A DNA stretch of 64,000 nucleotides from an uncultured Verrucomicrobiota bacterium (lineage in GTDB: Bacteria > Verrucomicrobiota > Verrucomicrobiia > Limisphaerales > UBA9464): NCBI GenBank assembly GCA_903922605.1, contig CAIXUG010000080.1, forward strand, positions 1-64,000. Reading direction: 5' to 3'. The translations under genes and the position numbers were made by a program. The first letter of the stretch is position 1. Each line of letters starts with the position of its first letter. Positions 1 through 13,299 of the stretch are shown here, piece by piece. The notes below the pieces were generated by a model, which was not told the DNA's origin, did no database searches, and worked only from the letters and a program-made list of their open reading frames with translations.

Positions 1-26
1 CTTCGGCGCGCCGCCTCACGGAGTCC

Positions 27-71
27 AAGTGTCACCCATGCGGTGAGCACAAAGTGTCACCCATGCGGTGA
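27..71. repeat. pair of identical 20-bp direct repeats (possible IS end)
   Basis: Two identical 20-bp copies containing gtgtcacccatgcggtg lie at 27-46 and 52-71, a 25-bp period. Tandem 'tgtcaccca' blocks of this kind remind me of the ends of IS481-type insertion sequences, but no transposase is visible downstream and anything upstream lies outside the window. The repeat is seen directly; the IS assignment is a guess. The rest of 1-209 holds no gene. Confidence 0.4.
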
Positions 72-166
72 TCGAGCGCCGGACGCTCGCCCCACCACGC
101 GCCCGGAATCCGCGCTGACCACGGTGTCAAGATGCGCCCGGCCTCCTGTCTCCTCCAAAACACCCG

Positions 167-193
167 TTGACTTCCCACCAACTGCCATACAAT
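167..193 (+). promoter_or_regulatory. candidate sigma-70-like promoter of the tetR-RND operon
   Basis: TTGACT at 167-172 resembles a -35 box and TACAAT at 188-193 a -10 box, with a short 15-bp spacer. A start about 7-12 bases after the -10 would fall at about 200-205, only a few bases before the ATG at 210, so the message could be nearly leaderless. No Shine-Dalgarno sequence is visible before this ATG, which fits. This rests on sequence pattern alone. Confidence 0.4.
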
Positions 194-212
194 CGTTTCA
201 AACGAACGTATG
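186..212. promoter_or_regulatory. 27-bp palindrome, likely TetR autoregulatory operator
   Basis: A near-perfect palindrome is centred on C199: CGTTT-c-AAACG in the core, flanked by CATAC at 186-190 and GTATG at 208-212. It covers the putative -10 box and ends inside the ATG of the TetR gene. TetR-family regulators normally bind palindromes of about this size next to their own gene, so this is the natural operator for the downstream regulator and pump operon. Confidence 0.55.
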
Positions 213-830
213 AGCGAACCGAAAGATACCCGGTCGCGCATTCTCGATGTGGCGGAACTGCTGTTCAGCGAGAACGGGGTGGATCGCGTCTCCATCCGGG
301 ACATCACGACGAAGGCCCGGGTGAACCTCGCCGCCATCAACTACCATTTCGGCAGCAAGGAAGACCTGATCGCCGCCGTGTTCGAGCGGCGCATCGTGCC
401 CATGAACGAGGCCCGGCTGGCCGCTCTGGATGCGGTCGAACGCGTCTCGCCAACGGGCCCCCGGCTGGAAGACATCCTGGAGTCGTTCATCCGTCCGACG
501 ATCCAGCATTCCGGCGGCACCACTGCCGGTGGGAAGGCCTTTTCCAGGCTCTTTGGCCGCTGCCTTTCCGAGCCCAGTCCCGAGATTGAGGCCCTGCTGA
601 AGCGCCAGTTTGAGCCGCTGTCGGAACGGCTTAACGCGGCCCTCATCAAGGCGTTGCCAAAGCTGTCACGCTCGGACATTTTCTGGCGTCTGAAATTCAC
701 TTTCGGAGCGCTGCACCACTGGCACCTGACTAAAGACCGGTTCCGGCCGGCCTGGCTGGCCAAAACGGAGGACGAGGAGCAGATCAAAAAATTGATCGCC
801 TTCTCCGCCGCCGGATTCCGCGCCGCCTGA
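210..830 (+). CDS. TetR/AcrR family transcriptional regulator
   Basis: This 206-aa protein has a typical N-terminal TetR helix-turn-helix at about residues 8-55 (RSRILDVAELLFSENG, then VSIRDITTKARVNLAAINYHFGS). The C-terminal ligand domain resembles the CerR/YbiH-type group. It probably represses the three efflux genes that follow on the same strand 26 bp downstream, and itself, through the palindrome over its start codon. The family fold is clear; the ligand is unknown and repression is inferred from context. The start is the ATG inside the palindrome, where the HTH domain begins directly. Confidence 0.9.
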   Translation: MSEPKDTRSRILDVAELLFSENGVDRVSIRDITTKARVNLAAINYHFGSKEDLIAAVFERRIVPMNEARLAALDAVERVSPTGPRLEDILESFIRPTIQHSGGTTAGGKAFSRLFGRCLSEPSPEIEALLKRQFEPLSERLNAALIKALPKLSRSDIFWRLKFTFGALHHWHLTKDRFRPAWLAKTEDEEQIKKLIAFSAAGFRAA

Positions 831-856
831 GCCTGAGACCGACCACCCGCAACCCG

Positions 857-2053
857 ATGACGATGAAAGCACCCGTTTCCGAGACGCCACCCCTGCTCCT
901 CACGCTGTCCCTCGCCGCCCTGCTGGCCGGGTGCAGCAAGGAGGCGCCGAAGGCCCCCGCACCCCCGCCCGCCGAGGTCTCCGTCGTGACCGTCGCCGCC
1001 GAGAGCGTGGACCGCACCACCGAGCTGCCGGGCCGGATCAACCCGGTGCGCGAAGCCCAGGTGCGGGCGCGCGCCACGGGCATCCTGCTGAAGCGCTCTT
1101 TCACCGAGGGCGCGGACGTCAAGGAGGGCCAGGTGCTCTTCGAGATCGATCCCCTGCCCCTGCAGGCGACCCTGAGCAGTTCGCAAGCCTCGCTGGCCAA
1201 AATGGAAGCTTCGCTGAAGGAATCGAAGGCCCGCGCCGCCCGCTACGAGGAACTGGTCAAGATCAACGCCATCAGCCGCCAGGTGTACGATGAGGCGGTG
1301 GCCACGCTCGGGCAGAACGAGGCCGACCTGCTTGCCGCCAAGGCCGCCCTGCAAACGTCGCAACTGAATCTCGGCTACGCCCAGGTCACCGCGCCGATTT
1401 CCGGGCGCATCGGCCGCGCGCTGGTCACCGAGGGCGCCCTCGTGAGCGCCACCGACGCGACGCAGCTCGCGGTGATCCGCCAGCTCGATCCGGTGTATTT
1501 TGATTTCACCCAGTCGAGCACGGAGGTCCTGCGGTTGCGCCGCGCGCTGGAGAGCGGCTCCTTGCAGGGGGCCACCACCAACCGCGCCAGCGTCACCCTC
1601 ACGCTCGAGGACGGCACCCCCTATCCCCACGCCGGCAAGTTGCTCTTCTCCGACATCGCGGTCGATCCGACCACCGGCATGATCACCCTCCGCGCCGAGG
1701 TGCCAAACCCGGAAAACCTCCTGATGCCCGGCATGTACGCCCGGGCGCAGATCGTCGAGGGCGTGACCACCAATGCCCTGACCATCCCGCAGCGCACCAT
1801 TGCCCGGGGCTCGGCCGGCGCCTCCACCGTGCTCGTCGTCAATGACCAGAACGCGGTCGAGATCCGCAGCATCACGATCGACCGCACCGTCGGGTCAAAG
1901 GTGGTCGTCGCCAGCGGACTGAAGGCCGGTGAAAAAGTCATTGTCGAAGGATCACAGAAGGTCCGCCCAGGCGCGGCCGTCAAGCCCGTGCCCTTCATGG
2001 CGCCGGCCTCCACCAACGCCCCCGCCGCCGCTGGCGCAGCCCACTCCAACTGA
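857..2053 (+). CDS. RND efflux periplasmic adaptor (MexA/AcrA-type lipoprotein)
   Basis: The 398-aa membrane-fusion protein has a lipoprotein signal with lipobox LLAGC (Cys26). A biotinyl-lipoyl-like half motif (about 60-100), an alpha-helical hairpin (about 105-165), the second lipoyl half ([19 protein letters not shown], about 178-200) and beta-barrel and membrane-proximal domains follow. It is an inner-membrane-anchored periplasmic subunit that bridges the pump and the outer-membrane channel encoded next. It ends 7 bp before the pump ATG, so the genes are clearly co-transcribed. Length and domain order are normal for the family. Substrate cannot be read from sequence. Confidence 0.95.
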   Translation: MTMKAPVSETPPLLLTLSLAALLAGCSKEAPKAPAPPPAEVSVVTVAAESVDRTTELPGRINPVREAQVRARATGILLKRSFTEGADVKEGQVLFEIDPLPLQATLSSSQASLAKMEASLKESKARAARYEELVKINAISRQVYDEAVATLGQNEADLLAAKAALQTSQLNLGYAQVTAPISGRIGRALVTEGALVSATDATQLAVIRQLDPVYFDFTQSSTEVLRLRRALESGSLQGATTNRASVTLTLEDGTPYPHAGKLLFSDIAVDPTTGMITLRAEVPNPENLLMPGMYARAQIVEGVTTNALTIPQRTIARGSAGASTVLVVNDQNAVEIRSITIDRTVGSKVVVASGLKAGEKVIVEGSQKVRPGAAVKPVPFMAPASTNAPAAAGAAHSN

Positions 2054-2060
2054 GCAGCAC

Positions 2061-5000
2061 ATGGCACGTTTTTTCATCGACCGCCCGATCTTCGCGTGGG
2101 TGGTGTCCATCCTGATCATGGTGCTGGGCGGGCTGGCGATCACACAGCTCCCAGTCGCCCAGTATCCCAGCGTCGCGCCGCCCTCGATCTCCGTGACGGC
2201 CAACTACGCCGGCGCCTCCGCCGAGTCGCTGCAGGAGACGGTCACCTCTGTCATCGAACAGCAGCTCAACGGCATCGACAACCTGCTCTACATGTCGTCG
2301 AGCAGCGACGCCTCCGGGCTCTCGACGGTGACGCTCTACTTCCTCCCGGGCACCAATCCCGACACCGCCCAGGTGCAGGTGCAGAACAAGGTGCAGCTCG
2401 CCACCCCCAGCCTGCCGCAGACCGTGCAGCAGCAGGGTGTGGTCGTCGCAAAGGCCACGCGGAACTTCATGATGTTCTTCACGCTATCCACGACCAACGA
2501 CAGCCTGGATGAGATCGCGCTGGGCAACTACATCGCCTCCAGCGTCCTCGATCCCATCCGCCGCGTCTCCGGCGTGGGCGAGGCGAACATGTTCGGCTCC
2601 CAGTACGCCATGCGCGTCTGGGTTGATCCGGGCAAGCTCATCAGCTTCGGGCTCACCACGGCGGATGTGACCGCCGCCATCCGCGATCAGAACCAGCAGG
2701 TGCCAGTCGGCCAGGTCGGCGCGAATCCGGCCGTGCCCGGGCAGCAGCTTAACGTGATCATGCAGGGCCGCAGCACACTGCGCACGGTGGCGGAATTCGA
2801 GAACATCCTGCTGCACACCAATCCCGACGGCTCACGCGTGCACCTGAAGGACGTGGCCAACGTCTCCCTTGCCGCGGAAAACTACGGCACGAAAGCCCGG
2901 GTCAACGGCCACCTCTCGGCCGCCGTCGCCATCAAGCTGTCGCCCTCGGCCAACGCGTTGAACACAGCGGAGGCCGTCCGCAAGAAGGTCATCACGCTGT
3001 CCAAGTTCTTCCCGCCAGGCGTGCGCGTGGACTACCCGCTGGACACCTCGACTTTCGTGAAGATCTCCATCGAGGAGGTGCTCAAGACGCTGGTCGAGGC
3101 GATCGTGCTGGTGTTCCTCGTGATGTACCTGTTCCTCCAGAACCTCCGCGCGACGCTCATCCCCACGATCGTCGTGCCGGTGGCCCTGCTGGGCACCTTC
3201 GGCGCGATGCTCGCCGCCGGCTTCTCGATCAACGTGCTCACCATGTTCGGCATGGTCCTGGCCATCGGCATTCTCGTGGATGACGCCATTGTCGTCGTCG
3301 AAAACGTGGAGCGCATCATGGCCGAAGAAGGCCTGTCCCCGCTCGACGCCACGCGCAAAGCGATGGATCAGATCACCGGCGCGCTCATCGGCATCTCGCT
3401 GGTGCTCGTCGCGGTGTTCATCCCCATGGCCTTCTTCAGCGGCTCGGTTGGCACAATCTACCGGCAGTTCTCGCTGGCGCTGGTGTCGTCGATGCTCTTC
3501 TCGGTGTTCCTCGCGATGTCGCTGACGCCCGCGCTGTGCGCCACCCTGCTGAAGCCGGTCACCAAGGGCCACAACCACGAAAAGCGCGGCTTCTTCGGCT
3601 GGTTCAACCGCACCTTCGCCAAGGCCACCACCCGCTACCAGACCTCGATTGGCGGCATCCTGAAGCACAGCTGGATTCCAATGGTCCTGTTTGTGGTGAT
3701 CGTTTTCCTCGTCAGCCTGTTCTACGTGAAGATGCCGTCCTCCTTCCTCCCGGCGGAGGATCAGGGCTACTTCATCACCAACATCCAGCTCCCCGTCGGC
3801 GCGACCCAGGAGCGCACGGACGAGGTGCTGCGGCAGGTGGAGGAATATTTCCTGAAGCAGCCGGAGATCGAGAGCTTCATCACGGTTGCGGGCTTCAGCT
3901 TCAACGGACGCGGCCAGAACTCCGCGCTCTCCTTCGGCCGCCTCAAGGACTGGAGCAAGCGCAAGGGCGCCGACCATACCGTGCAGGCGGTGATCGCCCG
4001 GGCCTACGGGAAATTCTCCTCGGTCAAGGACGCCATCATCTTCCCGCTGAATCCCCCGGCCATCGCCGAGCTCGGCAACTCGACGGGCTTCGACCTGCAG
4101 CTGCAGGACCTCGCCGGCCTCGGCCATGAGGCGCTCGTGTCGGCCCGCGACCAGCTCATGGGCCTCGCCGCGAAAGACGCGCTCGTCACCGGGGTGCGCA
4201 TGCAGGGCCTCGACGACGCGGCCCAGCTCAAGATCAACGTGGACGAGGACAAGGCCAGCGCGCTTGGCGTCAGCCTCGGCGACATCAATGAGACTCTCCA
4301 GACCTGCTTCGGCTCGGCCTACGTGAACAACTTCATCAACGGCAACCGCGTGCAGCGCGTGATCGTCCAGCTCGACGCGCCTTTCCGCATGTCGCCGGAC
4401 GACGTGAAGAACGTCTACGTCCGCAACCACGTGGGCACGATGGTACCACTCGCCGCCTTCACGACGGTGAAGTGGATCTTCGGATCGCCGCAGCTCCAGA
4501 ACTACAACGGCTTTCCCGCCTACGAGATCGTCGGCGGCGCCGCTCCTGGCAAAAGCACCGGTGACGCCATGAACGAGATGGAGGATCTCATCGGCAAGCT
4601 GCCGGCAGGCATCGGCTTCGAGTGGACCGGCCAGTCCTACGAGGAGCGCCTCTCCGGCTCGCAGGCCCCGATGCTCTATGGGCTGTCCCTGCTGGTGGTC
4701 TTCCTCTGCCTCGCCGCGCTCTACGAGAGCTGGTCGATCCCGCTCTCGGTGATCCTCGTGGTGCCGCTCGGCGTCCTCGGCGCGCTGCTCGCCGCGACCC
4801 TGCGCGGCCTGCCCAACGACGTTTACTTCAAGGTCGGCCTGCTCACGACCGTCGGTCTCGCCACCAAGAACGCCATCCTGATCATCGAGTACGCCAAGGA
4901 TCTCCAGGCCGATGGCAAGGGCCTCATCGAGGCCACGCTCGAAGCCGTCCACCTACGGTTGCGGCCGATCCTCATGACCTCCTTCGCGTTCATCCTCGGC

Positions 5001-5207
5001 GTGATGCCGTTGGTGATCAGCACCGGCGCCGGCTCCGCCAGCCGCAACGCCATCGGCACGGGTGTCGCCGGTGGCATGTTTGCGGCGACGGCCATCGGCA
5101 TCTTTTTGATCCCGGTCTTTTACGTCGTCGTCCGCCGTATCTTCAAGGGCGGTGCCAAAGCGGTTCCCGCTCCCGTCACGGAAGGCAGCAAGCCTCAGAC
5201 TGTATGA
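2061..5207 (+). CDS. RND multidrug efflux pump, inner-membrane permease (AcrB/HAE-1 type)
   Basis: From the ATG at 2061 the protein is 1048 aa, essentially AcrB length, and begins with the canonical [14 protein letters not shown]. The proton-relay aspartates fall at D407 and D408 ([16 protein letters not shown]), and the second transmembrane block carries the conserved lysine in [15 protein letters not shown]. Two large periplasmic loops and twelve predicted membrane helices fit the HAE-1 subfamily that exports hydrophobic or amphiphilic compounds. An open frame extends upstream to 1929 but is proline-rich shadow sequence inside the adaptor gene, so that start is rejected. Confidence 0.97.
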   Translation: MARFFIDRPIFAWVVSILIMVLGGLAITQLPVAQYPSVAPPSISVTANYAGASAESLQETVTSVIEQQLNGIDNLLYMSSSSDASGLSTVTLYFLPGTNPDTAQVQVQNKVQLATPSLPQTVQQQGVVVAKATRNFMMFFTLSTTNDSLDEIALGNYIASSVLDPIRRVSGVGEANMFGSQYAMRVWVDPGKLISFGLTTADVTAAIRDQNQQVPVGQVGANPAVPGQQLNVIMQGRSTLRTVAEFENILLHTNPDGSRVHLKDVANVSLAAENYGTKARVNGHLSAAVAIKLSPSANALNTAEAVRKKVITLSKFFPPGVRVDYPLDTSTFVKISIEEVLKTLVEAIVLVFLVMYLFLQNLRATLIPTIVVPVALLGTFGAMLAAGFSINVLTMFGMVLAIGILVDDAIVVVENVERIMAEEGLSPLDATRKAMDQITGALIGISLVLVAVFIPMAFFSGSVGTIYRQFSLALVSSMLFSVFLAMSLTPALCATLLKPVTKGHNHEKRGFFGWFNRTFAKATTRYQTSIGGILKHSWIPMVLFVVIVFLVSLFYVKMPSSFLPAEDQGYFITNIQLPVGATQERTDEVLRQVEEYFLKQPEIESFITVAGFSFNGRGQNSALSFGRLKDWSKRKGADHTVQAVIARAYGKFSSVKDAIIFPLNPPAIAELGNSTGFDLQLQDLAGLGHEALVSARDQLMGLAAKDALVTGVRMQGLDDAAQLKINVDEDKASALGVSLGDINETLQTCFGSAYVNNFINGNRVQRVIVQLDAPFRMSPDDVKNVYVRNHVGTMVPLAAFTTVKWIFGSPQLQNYNGFPAYEIVGGAAPGKSTGDAMNEMEDLIGKLPAGIGFEWTGQSYEERLSGSQAPMLYGLSLLVVFLCLAALYESWSIPLSVILVVPLGVLGALLAATLRGLPNDVYFKVGLLTTVGLATKNAILIIEYAKDLQADGKGLIEATLEAVHLRLRPILMTSFAFILGVMPLVISTGAGSASRNAIGTGVAGGMFAATAIGIFLIPVFYVVVRRIFKGGAKAVPAPVTEGSKPQTV

Positions 5208-6601
5208 TGAAGCATTCCCTTTTCATTCTCGGCCTGGGCGCGGTGGTGGCCGGTTGCACCCTGGCGCCGAAATACGAGGGCCCGGCGGCTCCCGTCGCCG
5301 GCGCGTGGGCCAACGGTTCCCTGACCAACAACTCGACCAACCGCACCGCCGACCTCGACTGGCGCGAGTTCTTTGACGACCCGCGTCTGCGGCAGCTCAT
5401 CACCGTCGCGCTCACGAACAACCGCGACCTGCGCATCGCCGCGCTGCGGGTCGAGCAGGCGCGCGCCCAGTATCGCATCCGCCGGTCGGACCTCTTTCCC
5501 AGCATCCAGGGCGACGCCAGCCTGCTGCGCCAGAAGGCGTCCGGGACGGTTACCGCGTTCGACGGCGGTACCACCACCTCGGTGTACAGCGTCGATGTCG
5601 GCGCTTCCTACGAGGTCGATCTTTTCGGCCGCATCCGCAGCCTCAAGGCCTCGGCCTTGGAAGCCTATCTTTCCACGGAAGAGGCCCGCCGCAGCGTGCA
5701 GATCGCCCTCATCTCCGAGGTGGCGACCGAATACCTGACCCAGCTCCGGCTGCGCGAGGCCAAGGCCGTCGCGGCGCAGACGCTCGAGGCGGTCCAGAAC
5801 TCCTATGCGCTGATCAAGCGCAGCTTCGAACTCGGTGCGGCCTCGGAGCTGGACCTGCGGACCGCCGAGGGCCAGATCCAGACCGTGCGCGTCAGCTCGG
5901 CTGATTTCCTCCGCCAGCTCGCCGAATCGGAGAACGCCCTGGTGGTGCTCCTCGGCCAGCCACTGCCCGGTGACCTACCTTCCGGCCAGCCCTTCCAGCA
6001 ACAGCGCCTGCTCACCGACCTGCCTGCCGGGATTCCCTCCGAAGTCCTGCAGCGCCGCCCCGACATCCTCGCCGCCGAGCACACCCTGAAAGCCGCCAAC
6101 GCCGACATCGGCGCGGCCCGGGCGGACTTTTTCCCTCGGATTGTGCTGACCGGTTCCTACGGCACCGCCAGCGCGAAGCTCACCGACCTCTTCGCCGGGC
6201 CCTCGGAGACGTGGAGCTTCTCCCCCCAGATCACAGTCCCCATCTTCAATTACGGGGCCAACTTCGCCAAGCTCGACACCGCGAAGATCAGCCGCAGCAT
6301 CGAGGTGGCCACCTACGAGAAGTCCATCCAGACCGCCTTCCGCGAAGTGGCCGACGCATTGGCGGCCCGCTCCATCCTGGACGACAAGCTCAAGGCACAG
6401 GAACTTCTCCTGGCCGCCCTGCAAAAACGCTTCGACCTCACCAGCGCTCGCTACAAGCAGGGCGTGGACAATTATCTGGACGTCCTCCTGGCCCAGCAGG
6501 ACCTCTACTCCGCCCAACAGAACCTCCTGCAATTCCAGGCCGCCCGCCTGCTGAACGCCGTCGTCCTCTACCGGTCGCTGGGTGGCGGTTGGAAATCCTG
6601 A
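5204..6601 (+). CDS. RND efflux outer-membrane channel lipoprotein (NodT/OprM type)
   Basis: The ATG at 5204 overlaps the pump stop codon by 4 bases (ATGA), a classic coupling arrangement. The 465-aa product starts with a lipoprotein signal ending VVAGC (Cys18). It has the two repeated outer-membrane efflux protein domains with long helices and the typical [12 protein letters not shown] and [10 protein letters not shown] motifs. It forms the TolC-like trimeric channel of the tripartite pump. The open frame extending back to 4622 lies inside the pump gene and is not used. Confidence 0.95.
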   Translation: MMKHSLFILGLGAVVAGCTLAPKYEGPAAPVAGAWANGSLTNNSTNRTADLDWREFFDDPRLRQLITVALTNNRDLRIAALRVEQARAQYRIRRSDLFPSIQGDASLLRQKASGTVTAFDGGTTTSVYSVDVGASYEVDLFGRIRSLKASALEAYLSTEEARRSVQIALISEVATEYLTQLRLREAKAVAAQTLEAVQNSYALIKRSFELGAASELDLRTAEGQIQTVRVSSADFLRQLAESENALVVLLGQPLPGDLPSGQPFQQQRLLTDLPAGIPSEVLQRRPDILAAEHTLKAANADIGAARADFFPRIVLTGSYGTASAKLTDLFAGPSETWSFSPQITVPIFNYGANFAKLDTAKISRSIEVATYEKSIQTAFREVADALAARSILDDKLKAQELLLAALQKRFDLTSARYKQGVDNYLDVLLAQQDLYSAQQNLLQFQAARLLNAVVLYRSLGGGWKS

Positions 6602-6675
6602 TGGGGGGCGTACCTGCTCTCCGTCTTCACCAGCAGTCAGGCTTATCGGAAATTACAAGACCGCCTGTTTGAGGC

Positions 6676-7539
6676 TTACTTCGGACTCGTCGCGTGGGAC
6701 TGAAGCCACAGCAGATCCGCGCTCTTCGGATTGCTCACATTCACGAACTTGTGGAACTTCGTCTCCAGCGGCGGTTTCGTACGGGCATCGTGCCAGGAGT
6801 GGATTTCCCCATGCCCATCGGCAAAGGTGGTCCCGCTGGCACCATTATGATAGCTCGCGGGAAAATTGACGATCTGGGCGCCGGCACCGGTCGTCATGTC
6901 GATGGCGAAGTAGCCGTCGTCGATGCTGTCGGAGCGTTCATCGAGGAACACCAGCGCATCGCTCGGTGAAAGCGGGACGATGTCACCCGTTTTGCCAAAG
7001 GTGCGAAAGCCCGGGTTCCACGGCGGCGCGTTGGCGCCCATCCAGCAGTTCATCGCGATGCTGCGCACCCGGGGCAGCTTCGCCGCGCCGAACTTGGCGA
7101 TGCTGCGGTCGGCAATGCATTTGTAAACTGCGGCCGACTGGACGTAGATGCCGAGTTGGGAGTAGCGCGGATCCAGCAGGAAGACGGTGTTGGTGTTGTC
7201 TGCGTTGTTGGCCGCCTCACCCTCGGGACTCATCCAGCCGGTGATCCAGTTGCCGGCGTTGGTCGCGTGGCTGGCCTGCTTCTGCCAATCATCCCCCGGC
7301 AGATAGTCGCGCTGGTCCGTGGCGTACATGATCCACGCAAGCTGGACCTGCTTGAGATTGCTGAGGCAGTGGATTCCCTGGGCCTTGGTCTTGGCCTTGG
7401 AAAGCGCCGGCAACAGCATTCCCGCCAGGATGGCGATGATGGCGATGACGACCAGCAGCTCAATCAGGGTGAAGCCATCGTCACGGCCAGCGGTCGTCGG
7501 ATTGCGCCGGAGAGCGGTCCTAGTAAAAATTTGCGGCAT
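6676..7539 (-). CDS. pseudopilin-like protein with prepilin N-terminal methylation motif
   Basis: This 287-aa protein has a 21-residue leader, then the type IV prepilin cleavage and methylation motif G22-FTLIE with Glu at +5 and a long hydrophobic helix ([17 protein letters not shown]). The C-terminal region contains the [11 protein letters not shown] (H-x9-DG-like) signature common in Verrucomicrobiota and Planctomycetota. Such proteins are thought to be processed by prepilin peptidase and exposed at or beyond the inner membrane; their function is mostly unknown. No secretion-machinery genes are nearby. Its 3' end converges on the efflux operon with 74 bp between them. Confidence 0.85.
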   Translation of the reverse strand: MPQIFTRTALRRNPTTAGRDDGFTLIELLVVIAIIAILAGMLLPALSKAKTKAQGIHCLSNLKQVQLAWIMYATDQRDYLPGDDWQKQASHATNAGNWITGWMSPEGEAANNADNTNTVFLLDPRYSQLGIYVQSAAVYKCIADRSIAKFGAAKLPRVRSIAMNCWMGANAPPWNPGFRTFGKTGDIVPLSPSDALVFLDERSDSIDDGYFAIDMTTGAGAQIVNFPASYHNGASGTTFADGHGEIHSWHDARTKPPLETKFHKFVNVSNPKSADLLWLQSHATSPK

Positions 7540-7580
7540 AAGACGATGGCTATAGCCGGTTTTCCGGGGGAATTGCGTGG

Positions 7581-8330
7581 CTACGGCGGATTGAAGTTCC
7601 CCGTGTTGGTCCGCCAGTACTGCGTCACCGCCCAGTAATTGATCGGCGCCAGTGACCGACCATACTTGAGGTACCGGGAGCTGCCGTCGGCGAAGGCGTA
7701 GTTTGAGCCGGTGCCGTGGGTGCTGCCGATGCGGCCGTGGCGGCCATGCTCCAGCTCCTCGATGTCATCGCCCAGCTTGCCGTCGAGGAGGTCCATGTGG
7801 AAATGCCCGTGCAGCTTGTCGGAACGCTTCTCCCCGAAAACAATCGTGTCGGAAGGTTCCTGCACCGCTGATTCCGGCACCGACAGCACGACGGTGTGGG
7901 CCATGTAGCTCGTAAAATCAGCCGCGCTGAGGGAGTCCTTAAAGTAATCGTTCCATCCGTTCATGATGTAGCTCCGGGGGGAGTTGTCGGCGACGTCGTT
8001 CGTGTTGGCGGAGCCGAACGTGTACGGATTCGGCACGTCACTCAGGCAGCGCAGGACATTGGTCGCCTGATAGACGGGGCGCAGGAGGGTCGGCCAGGCC
8101 GGTTGATAGGTCCGGGGGACATATTTTCCGCTGTGATCGCCCGTGTAGATGGCGTGCGCCAGGCCGAGCTGATGCAGGTTGTTCACGCAGGCGATGCGCT
8201 TGGCCGATTCCTTCGCCCCGGCGAGGGAGGGCAGGAGCATCCCCGCCAGAATCGCGATGATTGCAATGACCACCAGCAGCTCGATGAGCGTGAAGGCGCG
8301 CCGGTGGCAGAGCTGATACCGGGTGAACAT
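7581..8330 (-). CDS. pseudopilin-like protein with prepilin N-terminal methylation motif
   Basis: From the ATG at 8330 this is a 249-aa protein with a very short leader ([12 protein letters not shown]), followed by [20 protein letters not shown] and a conserved cysteine-containing block ([14 protein letters not shown]). A C-terminal [12 protein letters not shown] matches the H-x9-DG type tail. It lies 41 bp upstream of the preceding pseudopilin on the same strand and is a divergent paralogue. The frame continues upstream to 8486, but a 52-residue extension without a leader is unlikely, and the short basic leader fits the prepilin rule. Confidence 0.85.
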   Translation of the reverse strand: MFTRYQLCHRRAFTLIELLVVIAIIAILAGMLLPSLAGAKESAKRIACVNNLHQLGLAHAIYTGDHSGKYVPRTYQPAWPTLLRPVYQATNVLRCLSDVPNPYTFGSANTNDVADNSPRSYIMNGWNDYFKDSLSAADFTSYMAHTVVLSVPESAVQEPSDTIVFGEKRSDKLHGHFHMDLLDGKLGDDIEELEHGRHGRIGSTHGTGSNYAFADGSSRYLKYGRSLAPINYWAVTQYWRTNTGNFNPP

Positions 8331-8448
8331 GGTCGAGTCTGGACGCAACCCGGCGCAGAAAGCTTCAAAAATAACTCCGAAGATTCCGTCGCTTCCCGGC
8401 GTCATAAGCGCGTTCCTGAAAGCACCTTGGCTCCAACCGACGACCTTT

Positions 8449-10268
<1,820 letters not shown>

Positions 10269-10272
<4 letters not shown>

Positions 10273-11753
10273 GCCTGGACCCCATCGATATTGCCCGGAT
10301 CACGCGCCGCGACTTCCTCGTGAACGCCGCGCGCGGCGTCGGCGGGCTGGCGTTCGCCTCGCTGCTGGGCCGCGATGGACTGCTCGCCGCCGGTGCGGGA
10401 CTCCCCGGCGCGGTGCCGGCCGCTCACCTGCCCCACTTCGCTGCGCGCGCCAAGAACTGCATCTTCCTCTACATGGAAGGCGGCGTCAGCCAGGTGGACC
10501 TGTTTGACCCGAAGCCCAAGCTCAACGAGCTGCACGGCCAGAAGCTGCCCGAATCGTTCACCAAGAACGTCCGCTTCGCCTTCATCCAGAAGGACAGTGC
10601 CGTGCTGCTGGGCTCGCCGAATCCCTTCCGCCGCTATGGCCAGTGCGGCCACGAGATGAGCGGGCTGCTGCCCAACATCGGCCGCCACGCCGATGACATC
10701 GCGCTCGTGCGCTCCATGCACACCGAGGCGTTCAACCATCATCCGGGCGAGCTGCTGATGTATTCGGGCTCAATGTCCCTCGGCCGTCCCAGCGTGGGCT
10801 CTTGGATCAACTATGCGCTGGGCAGCCCGTCGCAGAACCTGCCGGGCTACGTCGTGCTCACGGCGGGCCGTGCGCCCAGCGGCGGGAACACGATGTTCAG
10901 CAGCGGCTTCCTGCCCTCCAACTTCGCCGGTGTGCCCTTCCGCGCCCAGGGCGAGCCGGTGCAGGATCTCAACACCCCCGCCGAACTCAGCCCCGAGGCG
11001 CGCCACCTCGGGCTGGAAGCCCTGCGCGACCTGAACGCGCTCCGGCAGAAAGCCGTGGGTGATCCCGAAATCGCCTCGCGCATCGCGAGCTACGAGCTGG
11101 CCGCCCGCATGCAGGTCGCCGCGCCGGAACTGACCGACCTCTCGCGCGAACCGGAGGCCCTCCGCGCTGCCTACGGCGTGGAGCGCGCTGCCGGCGGTCT
11201 GAAAACCCAGCGCGGCGGCGGTCCCGACGCCTTCAAGACCTTCGCGAAGAACTGCCTGCTGGCCCGGCGCATGGTGGAACGCGGCGTCCGGTTCGTGGCC
11301 ATTCACCACGCCTCCTGGGACCATCACAACGACCTGGAATCCGATATGCAGTTCAACTGCCGCGTGGTGGACCAGCCCGTCGGCGCATTGCTTGCCGACC
11401 TCAAGCAGCGTGGCCTGCTCGATGAGACGCTCGTCATCTGGGCCAGCGAGTTCGGTCGCACCCCGTTGGGCGAAAACCGGCCGGGCTTCGCCAAGGTCAG
11501 CGGGCGCGACCACCATCCCTTCGCCTACAGCATGTGGATGGCCGGCGGCGGCATCCGGGGTGGCCAAGTGATCGGAAGCACGGATGAAATTGGCTGGAAC
11601 GTCGCGAGCGAACCGGTTCACGTACATGACTTCCACGCGACGATGCTGCACCTCTTTGGCCTCAATCATGAGAAACTCACCTACCGTCATCAGGGCCGGG
11701 ACTTCCGCCTGACGGATGTGGCCGGGGAGGTCGTGGGCAAGCTGATCGCCTGA
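10269..11753 (+). CDS. DUF1501 domain protein with Tat signal
   Basis: The 494-aa protein begins with a twin-arginine signal (TRRDFLVNAARGVGGLAFA) and continues into a full DUF1501 domain, with YMEGGVSQVDLFDPKPKL near residue 72, HHASWDHHNDLES and VIWASEFGRTP. DUF1501 is distantly related to the alkaline-phosphatase/sulfatase superfamily, but no activity has been assigned to this group. Its start overlaps the stop of the DUF1549/DUF1553 gene (ATGA). This pairing is a standard PVC arrangement and suggests the two act together in the periplasm. Confidence 0.92.
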
Positions 11754-11884
11754 AGGACAGGATTGGGTTGAACACGGTGACCCAAAAAAACTTCCAATTC
11801 CCCGGTTCCGGGGCTTGCCACGTCGCCCGAATAAGGCGAAAAGATGGACCGTAAAGTTCCCCGAAACGTGTCCCTGAGAAGAAT

Positions 11885-13246
11885 ATGCTGAACATTCTTG
11901 GACCCAAGCCCGCCCACAGCGGTTTCTGCGATGGCGTGTCGCGGCGCAATTTCCTGCGCATCGGCGCGCTTGGACTCGGCGGACTCGCGCTGCCGCAGCT
12001 GCTGGGCGCCGAGGCGGCGGCGGGCATCCGCTCCGCCGGTAACCAGCACAAGGCGGTCATCATGATTTTCCTGCCGGGCGGCCCGAGCCATCAGGACATT
12101 TTTGACCTGAAGCAGGACGCCCCGTCCGAGATTCGTGGCGAGTTCAAGCCCATCGCCACAAACGTCCCTGGCATCCAGATTTGCGAACACCTGCCCAGGC
12201 TGGCGCAGATGGCGGACAAGTATTCCCTGATCCGCTCGATCGTCGGCTGCAACGGCGATCACTACGCGGTTCAATGCGTCACCGGTCGGGACAGCCGGAA
12301 CATGCCGCCGGGCGGATGGCCGGCGCTGGGCTCAGTGCTCTCCCGACTGCAGGGCGCGGTCGATCCTTCGATACCGCCATTTGTCGGCCTCGCGCCCAAG
12401 ATGGGCCACGAGGAATGGTCGGAGAACGGCAAGCCCGGCTTCCTCGGGGTCGGCCATGCGCCCTTCCAGCCGAACAAGGGCGGCGGCGCGGAGGACATGA
12501 CGCTCAAAGGTCTCACGCTCGACCGCCTCTCGGATCGTCGCGCCCTGCTCAAGAGCCTCGACCAGTTCCGTCGTGATGCCGATTCGACTGGCATGATGGA
12601 CGGCCTCGATGCCTTCAACCAGCAGGCCTTCGGCATCCTCACCTCCAGCAAGCTGGCGGACGCCCTCGATCTCAAGAAGGAAGACCCGCGAATCATCGAA
12701 AGCTACGGCAAAGGCGACCCCCACAATCGCGACGACGGCGGCCCGAAGCTGATGGAGCACTTCCTCGTCGCCCGGCGGCTCGTCGAGGCCGGCGCGCGCT
12801 GCGTCACCCTCGCCTTCAGCCGCTGGGACCATCACGGCGACAACTTCGGCGCGTTGCGCCAGGACCTGCCCCTGCTCGATCAGGGGCTCAGCGCGCTCAT
12901 CCGTGACCTGCACGAGCGCGGTCTCGACAAGGACGTGAGCGTGGTCGTGTGGGGTGAGTTCGGCCGTTCCCCGACCATCAACAAGGATGCCGGCCGCGAG
13001 CATTGGCCCCGCGTGAGCTGCGCGCTCGTGGCGGGCGGCGGCATGAAGCATGGCCAGATCATCGGCGCGACCGACCGGCTGGGCGGCGAGGCGGTGGAAC
13101 GCCCGGTACAGTTCGGTGAGGTTTTCGCGACGCTTTACCAGTCGCTCGGCTTGGATGTGAACAAGATCACGATCCCCGACCTCACCGGCCGCCCGCAGTT
13201 CCTCGTGGACAACGGCTACCAGCCGATGAAGGAGCTGGTGGGATGA
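11885..13246 (+). CDS. DUF1501 domain protein with Tat signal (paralogue 1)
   Basis: This 453-aa member of a tandem paralogue set has the Tat motif [20 protein letters not shown] and shares DUF1501 blocks with its neighbours, including [31 protein letters not shown] and [20 protein letters not shown]. The C-terminus ends in YQPMKELVG, almost identical to the next two paralogues. It is much closer to those than to the 494-aa DUF1501 upstream, from which it is separated by a 131-bp gap that holds no gene. Confidence 0.93.
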   Translation: MLNILGPKPAHSGFCDGVSRRNFLRIGALGLGGLALPQLLGAEAAAGIRSAGNQHKAVIMIFLPGGPSHQDIFDLKQDAPSEIRGEFKPIATNVPGIQICEHLPRLAQMADKYSLIRSIVGCNGDHYAVQCVTGRDSRNMPPGGWPALGSVLSRLQGAVDPSIPPFVGLAPKMGHEEWSENGKPGFLGVGHAPFQPNKGGGAEDMTLKGLTLDRLSDRRALLKSLDQFRRDADSTGMMDGLDAFNQQAFGILTSSKLADALDLKKEDPRIIESYGKGDPHNRDDGGPKLMEHFLVARRLVEAGARCVTLAFSRWDHHGDNFGALRQDLPLLDQGLSALIRDLHERGLDKDVSVVVWGEFGRSPTINKDAGREHWPRVSCALVAGGGMKHGQIIGATDRLGGEAVERPVQFGEVFATLYQSLGLDVNKITIPDLTGRPQFLVDNGYQPMKELVG

Positions 13247-13299
13247 GAATGCTTTCCGCTACGAACCCAGTTCCATAGTCACGCCCAAATCATGATCTT

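Noticed and set aside
341..1630. 429-codon minus-strand frame spanning the TetR and adaptor genes
   Set aside because: It crosses two convincing plus-strand genes, has Gly/Ala/Arg-rich sequence without a fold, and is explained by third-position GC.
2832..4952. 706-codon open frame on the minus strand inside the RND pump gene
   Set aside because: It is a GC-driven shadow of the pump gene: rich in Glu, His, Arg and Asp with no domain, whereas the plus-strand protein is full-length and has all its motifs.
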